Below, piece by piece: positions 1 through 5,276 of a DNA stretch of 6,437 nucleotides; position 1 is the stretch's first letter, and each line of letters starts with the position of its first letter. Under the pieces are notes generated by a model, which ran no database searches, had not been told where the DNA came from, and worked only from the letters and a program-made list of their open reading frames with translations. A program made the translations under genes and the position numbers. This DNA comes from Spirochaetia bacterium (GTDB taxonomy: Bacteria; Spirochaetota; Leptospiria; Leptospirales; Leptonemataceae). The stretch spans positions 1-6,437 of the forward strand of contig JAOUOA010000168.1 in the NCBI GenBank assembly GCA_029880625.1, written 5' to 3'.

Positions 1-51
1 ATAAGTTGAAAAATTACAACTGAAATTTTCATGTTTTATTTAACAATCCTG

Positions 52-1368
52 TCATAATCCATCAAGATTGTCTGACGAAACAGCATAGGGAAACATTTCG
101 GCAAGCTGCATATAGATTTTTAAAAGGTGTTCCTCGTATGCCTGACCGGCTGAATATTCAAGACCGTTTTCAAATACAATCTTGAGCGCATAGGAATTGG
201 AATGCGCTTCTTTTCTATCCGTTTCGATCCATACTCCCGAAGGCGAAAAGCGAAGGTCCATATGAGTAAGGGTAATGGATTTAACAGCATTGGTTCCGGG
301 ATGCTCAAGAGCGTCTTTTAATGTTTTTAGAATTTCTTTTTTGCTGTTGTAGTTAATGATTAAATATAGGATAAGATAGAGTTCCAGGAATAAAAATCCG
401 GTGCCGATAATAGATCCCAGAATAAGAACAGTGTAATCAAATTCATCTGTGGTTCCAGTTTCCTGCCACAAGTTGATGTAATGGTAAGGCGAATAAAGAA
501 ATCCAATAAAGGGAAGCACGAGAAGGAAAACAAAAAAAGTGTTGATGAGCTGCTTTTTGAAAAGAACTTCCATGGTTTCATAAATGCCGGCATCTTTTAC
601 ATCTTTTCGAAAAATCGTAACAATTCCGATCAGAAAAAATACAGCAGCCGCCGTCCAGGCAATCCAGTGGGGAGATGCAGATGCTTCCGCCGTGTCAACG
701 GCGTCTTTTAAGTGAACTCCCCGCGAATTACGAATGTATAATTCTCTTTCCATTGAATAGCGGGATGGATTGTAAACAATTTCAACTGCATCGCCTTCTG
801 ATACTGCCGGCGATACTCCTTCAATATAATAATCAATTTGTTTGTAAAATTCATAATCGACTCCCGGTATTTTAAATCTTACCCGGATGTACCGGCCCCA
901 GTCTTCTTTTTCAGCAGAATCAATTTTTGCTTTGACAGTTTTATTGTTTTTAAGTATGGAATCTTCCTCTTTGTCTTTTAATTTCTCAATCATTTCCTTT
1001 TTGTTCAGATCTTCTTTTAAAAGAATCGGCGATGTCAGATCATGGTGTATAATTTCAGTTTTTTCGGGTTCTGTAAGATAAATTGAGACAGTATCTCCTT
1101 CTGAAATGGATTGAAAAAATTCTTCGGTTAAATATTCTTTAATAAGATTTTCTTTCTGCTTCAGGTCCTGGAAAGTATATTCAACCACTATGTTATATTC
1201 GCCGTCGCTGGATCCTTTTTGGATGACTTTTGCAGAAACTTCGTTGTGGTTTTCTTTTATCTTCTGCAGATATTGAGCATCCCCGTAACGGTCGGTAAAA
1301 CTTGCAAATAAAGTAATTGCCGCAAGAAGAGTCAGGCTGATGAATAAAAAAATTTTTATTGTACGCAT
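52..1368 (-). CDS. Membrane protein with two DUF3592-like modules
   Basis: A 438-aa protein of unknown function. Residues 5-24 form a signal anchor or signal peptide. Residues about 45-105 and 145-212 are two related soluble modules. Each begins V-x-A-K, runs through a beta-rich stretch, and ends in S-E-G-D-x-V-x-I followed by a proline (S-E-G-D-T-V-S-I and S-E-G-D-A-V-E-I). This resembles the DUF3592 pattern, in which a small extracytoplasmic beta domain lies between membrane helices. A lysine/glutamate-rich linker (about 120-143) joins them. Three membrane helices follow at about 235-253, 275-297 and 313-341, then a roughly 95-residue soluble tail. The ATG at 1366-1368 is preceded by GAGGA (complement of 1378-1382) with a 9-base gap, which supports the start. 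The stop is TGA. The gene is transcribed away from the 85-aa gene at 1561. Certainty that it is a gene is high; the DUF3592 assignment is by eye, and no molecular role can be given. Confidence 0.88.
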   Translation of the reverse strand: MRTIKIFLFISLTLLAAITLFASFTDRYGDAQYLQKIKENHNEVSAKVIQKGSSDGEYNIVVEYTFQDLKQKENLIKEYLTEEFFQSISEGDTVSIYLTEPEKTEIIHHDLTSPILLKEDLNKKEMIEKLKDKEEDSILKNNKTVKAKIDSAEKEDWGRYIRVRFKIPGVDYEFYKQIDYYIEGVSPAVSEGDAVEIVYNPSRYSMERELYIRNSRGVHLKDAVDTAEASASPHWIAWTAAAVFFLIGIVTIFRKDVKDAGIYETMEVLFKKQLINTFFVFLLVLPFIGFLYSPYHYINLWQETGTTDEFDYTVLILGSIIGTGFLFLELYLILYLIINYNSKKEILKTLKDALEHPGTNAVKSITLTHMDLRFSPSGVWIETDRKEAHSNSYALKIVFENGLEYSAGQAYEEHLLKIYMQLAEMFPYAVSSDNLDGL

Positions 1369-1478
1369 GTATACTATTCCTCAAAGTATATACAATTAAT
1401 GTAATGACTTGAAAGTAAAGCAAAATTCGGATTTTTTAAGGATGATTTTTGACCTTCATAACCGCTTGCGTTTTTCCC

Positions 1479-1508
1479 TTGACGAAATTCGTCTTTCCGG
1501 ATTTGTAT
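1479..1508 (+). promoter_or_regulatory. Promoter candidate with palindromic operator-like site
   Basis: A TTGACG box (1479-1484) lies 18 bases upstream of TTGTAT (1503-1508), a fair -35 and a poor -10 of the sigma-70 type. A start near 1515 would leave a leader of about 46 bases before the gene at 1561. The -35 box overlaps a perfect inverted repeat, GACGAA-A-TTCGTC (1481-1493), with a single-base centre. That placement suits a repressor site. It is inferred from sequence only. Confidence 0.35.
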
Positions 1509-1560
1509 TTGAGAGTTATGGGAAATCTTGAAAAGAAGATTGATTTGTAGGAGTCGCTTG

Positions 1561-1818
1561 ATGGATGATTTTGAAAACAATGCCAGTGAAGCCGATTATC
1601 TGCCCCGGAAATATGATGAAGAGCTGCTGGGAAGGAAGAGTGAGGCAAAAGAACGACAAATTTCAAAAAAGAAAAAGAAAAATTACACATCTGAACCGGG
1701 AGCAGGGGGGTCTCTTGATGCTCTGGTTTCTGTGATTGCACTGATTGTCATGCTTGGAGGAATCATTGCGGGAGGAATTGCGTTTTTGTATTCCTGGATA
1801 ATGGAATTTTTTATTTAA
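1561..1818 (+). CDS. Small protein with C-terminal membrane anchor
   Basis: An 85-aa protein that I do not recognise. Residues 1-50 are highly charged and soluble: acidic at first (M-D-D-F-E-N-N), then a lysine cluster at about 36-40 (K-K-K-K-K). Residues about 53-80 form one glycine-rich hydrophobic helix, and only five residues follow it, so the protein looks tail-anchored with its soluble part in the cytoplasm. The ATG at 1561 is chosen because AGGAG (1549-1553) sits 7 bases upstream. The frame is open farther back to a TTG at 1528, but that would place the Shine-Dalgarno inside the gene. The stop is TAA. It is monocistronic as far as can be seen, divergent from the gene at 52-1368 and convergent with the transhydrogenase gene. 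Confidence 0.72.
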   Translation: MDDFENNASEADYLPRKYDEELLGRKSEAKERQISKKKKKNYTSEPGAGGSLDALVSVIALIVMLGGIIAGGIAFLYSWIMEFFI

Positions 1819-1974
1819 AGAAAGCGGCATTTCTAAAAAACTCCATCAGATTGGATCCTTTGTTACGGTACGGGATTATTGAAATAATAATTATGATGAT
1901 CTTCAGTTATGGCGCGAAAATGTCGCTCGGGAAAAATTGTTATGACGAAATGATAGAAGCAGAATGCATATTTT

Positions 1975-1999
1975 GCCGGTCCGTTATGCTGGCTTTTGT
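1975..1999 (+). terminator. Possible weak terminator hairpin
   Basis: GCCGG (1975-1979) can pair with CTGGC (1989-1993), with one G-U pair and a 9-base loop, and is followed by TTTTGT. It lies between the convergent genes at 1561 and 2011 and would end transcripts coming from the left. The stem is only five pairs, so this is tentative. The rest of 1819-2010 shows no gene on either strand. Confidence 0.2.
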
Positions 2000-2010
2000 G
2001 TTCTCAATAT

Positions 2011-3411
2011 TTATTGAATCTTCTGCAGGCAGTCCAGAGCGGCGGTTTTATAACATTCGGCAAGTGTCGGGTAATTGTATACATGATTGGCCAGATCATA
2101 AATATCGCCGTTATAGCGCAAAACCATCTGTCCTACATGGACCAATTCGCTTGCATTTTCTCCTATTATGTGAACGCCCAGAAGCTTTTTGGACGATTTT
2201 TCTGCAATCACTTTCAGGATTCCGCGATTTGAACCGATGATCTGTCCCCGTGCGCTCTGCGAATACTTTCCAATACCGACTGCATAGTCAATATTTTTTT
2301 GTAAAAGTTCTTTTTCTGTATAACCTGCATAAGAAAGTTCGGGTATTGTATATATCGCCATGGGCAGCGGCGTATTTAGATTTCTGTAGGACAATTGATA
2401 AGCATGAGAAACTGCACGCCGTCCCTGTTCCGAAGCTGTAGCGGCAAGAGCGGGCCATCCTGCAAGATCGCCTACTGTATAAATATGGGGGATTTGAGTC
2501 TGCTGATTTTCGTTGACCGGAAGATATCCGTATTTATCTGTCGCAAGATCCGTCAAAGCGTCCAGTCCAAGTTTTTCCGTATTCGGCTGTCTGCCCATTG
2601 CATAAAGAAGGGTCTGCGCTTCGAAGCTCTGTCCCGATGATACTGTGACTCGAGCTTTCGAATTAATCCTCTCAATTTTTGAAATCTTCAAGGATAGATG
2701 AATATCGATTTCCATATCTTTCATATGTTCTGTGAGATTGGAAATGATATCCTGATCCAGGTAGGAAAGAAGCTGAGGATGAGGATCAATCATGGTAATG
2801 CTGACTCCCAACATGGTGAACATGGTCGCCAGTTCGCAGGCGATGACTCCCCCGCCGACAACAATCATGGATTCGGGAAGCCTGCGGATTTTTAACAGAG
2901 ATGTGCTGTCAAGAATGACTTCCCTGTCAAATGGGATGTCTTCCGGACGTCTTGGGCGTGAACCGGTCGCCAGGATTATGAATTTAGCACTGACTGTGCT
3001 TTCCTGACCCGAAGACGTACGGACCTTGATTGTATGTTCGTCATGAAAATTCCCTTCTCCGGGAATGATGGAAATTCCGTGCCGCATGAATTCACTTAAA
3101 AGGAGAGATTCCTGTTTTTCAATGATTGAATTTTTTGTCTGGATCGCTTCCATTAAAAATTCACTGTCGCTGGCTGCCCGCATGTTTCCCAGGGCCTTGC
3201 GCATTCCTCTGGCGGCAAAACGTGAGCGAAGATAGGCTGCTTCCCTGAGAGCCTTGCTGGGAATGGTTCCAGTCTGCAGGCTTACGCCGCCGAGATGCGG
3301 TTTTCGTTCGATGATGCCGACTTTTTTCCCCGCCTGGGCTGCCGTAATCGCTGCTTCTTTTCCGCCGGGACCTGAGCCTATGATCAGGATATCATAATCA
3401 AATGATTTCAT
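2011..3411 (-). CDS. sthA: Soluble (Si-specific) NAD(P)+ transhydrogenase
   Basis: A 466-aa cytoplasmic flavoprotein of the pyridine nucleotide-disulfide oxidoreductase fold. By family it moves hydride between NADPH and NAD+ to balance the two pools. Visible features: FAD Rossmann motif G-S-G-P-G-G (12-17); the family segment G-G-V-S-L-Q-T-G-T-I-P-S-K (41-53); A-T-G-S-R-P (148-153); nucleotide-binding G-G-G-V-I-A-C-E (186-193); the second FAD motif Y-T-V-G-D (311-315); and a C-terminal dimer domain with Y-N-Y-P-T-L-A-E (445-452). Lipoamide dehydrogenases and related reductases have a C-x4-C pair; here both positions are Ser44 and Thr49. They also have an active-site histidine just before the Pro-x-x-Glu, and this is not present, as in SthA. 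As I recall it, E. coli SthA keeps one of the two cysteines. ATG 3409-3411 gives the family's usual length and N-terminus (M-K-S-F-D-Y-D). A longer start at 3513 adds 34 unrelated residues and is rejected. No clear Shine-Dalgarno precedes the chosen ATG. GC is visibly higher than in neighbouring genes. Confidence 0.92.
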   Translation of the reverse strand: MKSFDYDILIIGSGPGGKEAAITAAQAGKKVGIIERKPHLGGVSLQTGTIPSKALREAAYLRSRFAARGMRKALGNMRAASDSEFLMEAIQTKNSIIEKQESLLLSEFMRHGISIIPGEGNFHDEHTIKVRTSSGQESTVSAKFIILATGSRPRRPEDIPFDREVILDSTSLLKIRRLPESMIVVGGGVIACELATMFTMLGVSITMIDPHPQLLSYLDQDIISNLTEHMKDMEIDIHLSLKISKIERINSKARVTVSSGQSFEAQTLLYAMGRQPNTEKLGLDALTDLATDKYGYLPVNENQQTQIPHIYTVGDLAGWPALAATASEQGRRAVSHAYQLSYRNLNTPLPMAIYTIPELSYAGYTEKELLQKNIDYAVGIGKYSQSARGQIIGSNRGILKVIAEKSSKKLLGVHIIGENASELVHVGQMVLRYNGDIYDLANHVYNYPTLAECYKTAALDCLQKIQ

Positions 3412-3436
3412 AGCAATAGGTTTTCTGGATAAGAAA

Positions 3437-3466
3437 ATAATACAAGTTAAAAAATACCTTGAACAA
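3437..3466 (-). promoter_or_regulatory. Promoter candidate for sthA
   Basis: On the minus strand, TTGTTC (complement of 3461-3466) is followed after 18 bases by TATTAT (complement of 3437-3442), a good -10 and a moderate -35. Transcription would start near 3430, giving a leader of only about 18 bases. That agrees with the lack of a recognisable Shine-Dalgarno before the ATG at 3411. Predicted from sequence only. Confidence 0.4.
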
Positions 3467-3498
3467 ATTTTGATCGCCGGGAATCTGTAAAAAGGAAT

Positions 3499-3618
3499 AT
3501 GAAATTGCCCCATTTATCCAGAGAAGATCTGGAAAGAAACAGAGAGAATCCGGAAGAACTGGAAAATCTCTACCGAAAGTACGAACGTGTATTTACAGAT
3601 CTTCTGCAGACTCTCTAG
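3499..3618 (+). CDS. Small charged ORF (39 aa), possibly truncated
   Basis: An unrecognised ORF starting M-K-L-P-H-L-S-R-E-D. It is rich in Glu, Arg and Leu and probably helical and soluble, with segments such as N-P-E-E-L-E-N-L-Y-R-K-Y. AAAGGA (3491-3496) precedes the ATG closely, with about 2 bases between, which is short. It ends at TAG (3616-3618), 13 bases before the ATG of the next gene. Past the TAG the same frame runs on as Q-K-E-P-D-V-Q-P to a TGA at 3643-3645, overlapping the next gene's start by 14 bases, an arrangement common in coupled operons. It may therefore be a complete 39-aa protein or a roughly 48-codon gene carrying a nonsense codon. The amino-acid pattern looks coding, but the length gives little statistical support. 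Confidence 0.42.
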   Translation: MKLPHLSREDLERNRENPEELENLYRKYERVFTDLLQTL

Positions 3619-3631
3619 CAGAAAGAACCGG

Positions 3632-3952
3632 ATGTTCAACCGTGAGCGTCTGCAATATATTGAGCTGAACGGAAATCTTGCCGTTCTTTCTGCAGTCATT
3701 CTGATCGGAGAAATCATACTGACTCTGATGATCCTTGCTCTTTTTTCACTTCTCGGAAAAGATATATCGGATTTCCTTCTGGAATGTTTTGTTGTGTACG
3801 GCATTTTATGTACGCCTTTTTTTGCCCTTTATTCTGAAAAATTCAGAGATAAAATATCATAGATAATGCCTTCTCTTTTGCGTGTTTTCAGCTTTCTTGC
3901 TGCGGTCGCTCTGATTGTATTCAATCTACTTTTGTTTTTTCTCTTGCTTTAA
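3632..3952 (+). pseudogene. Small membrane protein, paralogue 1, interrupted by TAG
   Basis: From ATG 3632 the frame encodes 76 residues (M-F-N-R-E-R-L) with helices at about 15-42 and 48-67, ending at TAG 3860-3862. The same frame then continues I-M-P-S-L-L-R-V-F-S-F and a third hydrophobic helix to TAA 3950-3952, for 107 codons in total. The part after the TAG matches the end of the adjacent gene (3967-4303): E-K-F-R-D-K-I-S then L-L-R-V-F-S-F-L-A-A-V-A here, against E-K-L-N-E-V-I-S then F-L-L-F-Y-S-I-Y-A-A-A-V there. The N-termini also agree (M-F-N-R versus M-N-R, then A-V-x-L-I). I conclude that this is one gene with a nonsense codon before its last helix. A read-through product, or a functional 76-aa protein plus a separate 28-aa ORF (ATG 3866), remains possible. 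No good Shine-Dalgarno is seen, so coupling to the preceding ORF is likely. Function unknown. Confidence 0.6.
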
Positions 3953-3966
3953 TCATTTTTACTTTG

Positions 3967-4303
3967 ATGAACCGTTCTCATATTGAAAATTTCATGGTTT
4001 TTGACTATGCCAACATATTTCTCATCGCCGTTACGTTGCTGATCGATTTAATTATTATTGCAGGAACAGTTTACTGGTTTACTTTTACAGGTTTGACTCC
4101 TTTTTCCATTGACGGACTGTTTATTAATCTTCTGATTTTTTTAAACCTTTCTGTTCTATTGTACCATTACATTTTATTTTTTCAAAAAAAAGAATACCTA
4201 CGAAAAACTCAATGAGGTAATTTCCCGGTTCCTGCTGTTTTACAGCATCTATGCTGCAGCTGTTTCCATAGCCTTTCCCCTGATCGGCTTGCTCATAAAA
4301 TAA
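3967..4303 (+). pseudogene. Small membrane protein, paralogue 2, frameshifted at A8
   Basis: From ATG 3967 the frame encodes 82 residues (M-N-R-S-H-I-E-N-F) with hydrophobic helices at about 15-36 and 50-72, then runs into TGA at 4213-4215. A run of eight A lies at 4184-4191. Removing one A (or skipping forward one base) opens K-K-N-T-Y-E-K-L-N-E-V-I-S followed by a final hydrophobic helix to TAA 4301-4303, giving a 111-aa product. The downstream segment matches the end of paralogue 1 (3632-3952), so it is real coding sequence in a different frame. The shift needed is +1, which does not fit the common -1 ribosomal slippage. Polymerase slippage on the A run, a true mutation, or a base-count error in the assembly would each explain it. 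The 15-base gap after paralogue 1 suggests tandem duplication in one operon. Function unknown. Confidence 0.65.
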
Positions 4304-4371
4304 ATTCTCTATGATATTCAGTGTGTTAATTTCTCTTTACATTATGGACTTTATCTGAGACAGCATCCATT

Positions 4372-4773
4372 ATGAAAAATTGGATCAGTGTAAAACTTGC
4401 AGGAAATATCCTGATCGGAGCATCTGCTGTCATAGCCGTCCTTCAGATTCTTGTTATCTTTGGAGTCATTCCGTTTGATATGTTATGGGGTGGAAATTTT
4501 ACAGAAGAGGAAGAAGATCCCACGCTTCAGTTTCAATTGATTGTTCTTTTCGTTACATTCCTTTTTGGAGCGGCTCTTGCAGTCAAAGTAGGCTACATTA
4601 AAACGCAGAAATTTGATGAATGGATTAACTTATTTTTCTGGATAATGTTTATCTATTTTATCATCAATGGAATGGCAAATCTTGCATCTGGAATTACTTT
4701 TATAAAAATGATTCTTGCCTTTATTGCTTTGATCCTTGCATTTTTTACGTACAGGCTTGTTATAGAAAAATAA
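4372..4773 (+). CDS. Four-helix integral membrane protein, unknown function
   Basis: A 133-aa protein with four predicted membrane helices at about 11-33, 54-76, 84-106 and 109-130. A short acidic loop between the first two contains E-E-E-E-D-P (45-50). Both termini are probably on the same side of the membrane. The N-terminus M-K-N-W-I-S-V-K-L-A looks like a normal cytoplasmic start for a first helix. The ATG at 4372 has only a poor Shine-Dalgarno-like GAGA about 11 bases upstream. The stop is TAA. It lies 68 bases after paralogue 2 and may share its transcript. It is not clearly related to the two paralogues, since helix number and loops differ. I do not recognise the family. Confidence 0.75.
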   Translation: MKNWISVKLAGNILIGASAVIAVLQILVIFGVIPFDMLWGGNFTEEEEDPTLQFQLIVLFVTFLFGAALAVKVGYIKTQKFDEWINLFFWIMFIYFIINGMANLASGITFIKMILAFIALILAFFTYRLVIEK

Positions 4774-4854
4774 ATCTATCTTAAGTCAGTAAGCTTTTAT
4801 TTGGATTTTATCCGGTAACTGAATTTCTTTATTTTTTATAGAATGGGATCTGAG

Positions 4855-4962
4855 TTATGTTTTATGAGTCATCACCAGAAGTGAAAAGAATATGAATATA
4901 AAGGTCAGAAATATTATTACAATGGTCATCATGGCTTTATTTTGAAATTCAGGCGATTTCAT
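4855..4962 (-). CDS. 35-aa single-helix membrane miniprotein
   Basis: Starting at ATG 4960-4962 the minus strand encodes M-K-S-P-E-F-Q-N-K-A and then a helix of about 22 hydrophobic residues (M-M-T-I-V-I-I-F-L-T-F-I-F), ending H-K-T and TAA. A full-consensus AAGGAG (complement of 4966-4971) sits 3 bases before the ATG. The spacing is short, but this is among the strongest Shine-Dalgarno sequences in the window. The lysine just before the helix and a short polar tail fit a small membrane protein of the kind that modulates larger complexes; that role is only an analogy. No partner can be named. It is convergent with the 133-aa gene, which ends 81 bases away. Confidence 0.5.
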   Translation of the reverse strand: MKSPEFQNKAMMTIVIIFLTFIFIFFSLLVMTHKT

Positions 4963-5053
4963 TTTCTCCTTATGTAAAATATTTGACTCAAACCTTCTTC
5001 ACCCCTGCGGATTGATATTACCTAATTATGGCATAGAAAACCAGATTGGTCGC

Positions 5054-5071
5054 CCTGGATTTAAATCCAGG
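5054..5071. repeat. Perfect 18-bp palindrome
   Basis: CCTGGATTTAAATCCAGG is its own reverse complement with no loop. It lies about 90 bases upstream of the miniprotein start and about 205 bases upstream of the lipoprotein start. Neither side is followed by a T run, so it does not look like a terminator. A symmetric site for a dimeric regulator is the simplest reading. No second copy was seen in this window. Confidence 0.7.
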
Positions 5072-5264
5072 ACTTAAAAAATTGAAAATTTCTGTAAATT
5101 TTTAATCAGATATTAACAGTTCAGTCAAAATAAAATCGAATTCCAAGATGATTGATTCTGCTATAAACAGAGCATTTAACTGGTTTTTTCAGAATAATCC
5201 TTTACAGATAAGGCTTGTTCCCATCATCATTCAAAAAATTGAGATAAAGGAAAATAAAAAACCA

Positions 5265-5269
5265 AGGAG
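5265..5269 (+). promoter_or_regulatory. Ribosome binding site fixing a TTG start
   Basis: AGGAG, within AAGGAGA at 5264-5270, lies 7 bases before TTG 5277. It decides the start of the lipoprotein gene in favour of TTG over the in-frame ATG at 5148, which has no such site. Confidence 0.75.
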
Positions 5270-5276
5270 AAGAAAG

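Larger units (their letters stand above)
4963..5276. other. Gene-free regulatory stretch between divergent genes
   Basis: This stretch separates the minus-strand miniprotein from the plus-strand lipoprotein gene. It holds the Shine-Dalgarno sequences of both, a perfect 18-bp palindrome (5054-5071), and just after it an imperfect A/T inverted repeat, TTAAAAAATT (5074-5083) with AAATTTTTAA (5096-5105). From 5148 a frame is open into the lipoprotein gene, but the implied N-terminal extension has no signal logic and no Shine-Dalgarno. I could not find a convincing -35/-10 pair for either gene. Confidence 0.4.

Noticed and set aside
7..31. A/T-only hairpin after the stop of the 438-aa gene
   Set aside because: The stem is almost entirely A-T with a mismatch and no following T run on the minus strand, too weak to call a terminator.
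1385..1413. Minus-strand promoter with TATACT (complement of 1385-1390) for the 438-aa gene
   Set aside because: Transcription from it would begin at or inside the Shine-Dalgarno, so it cannot serve this gene well, and the -35 match is poor.
1851..2240. Plus-strand open frame of about 130 codons overlapping the end of sthA
   Set aside because: Most of it is antisense to a well-supported gene, it starts at TTG without a Shine-Dalgarno, and its translation shows no recognisable pattern.
3412..3513. A 34-residue N-terminal extension of the transhydrogenase from ATG at 3513
   Set aside because: No Shine-Dalgarno precedes it, the added residues do not resemble the family, and the ATG at 3411 gives the usual N-terminus and length. 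The extension also overlaps the promoter candidate.
4184..4192. Programmed -1 frameshifting at an A-AAA-AAG type site
   Set aside because: A -1 shift leads to a stop a few codons later. The frame that makes sense needs a +1 shift.
5148..5276. ATG at 5148 as the start of the lipoprotein
   Set aside because: It would put 43 mixed residues in front of a good signal peptide, and it has no ribosome binding site. TTG at 5277 has one at ideal spacing.
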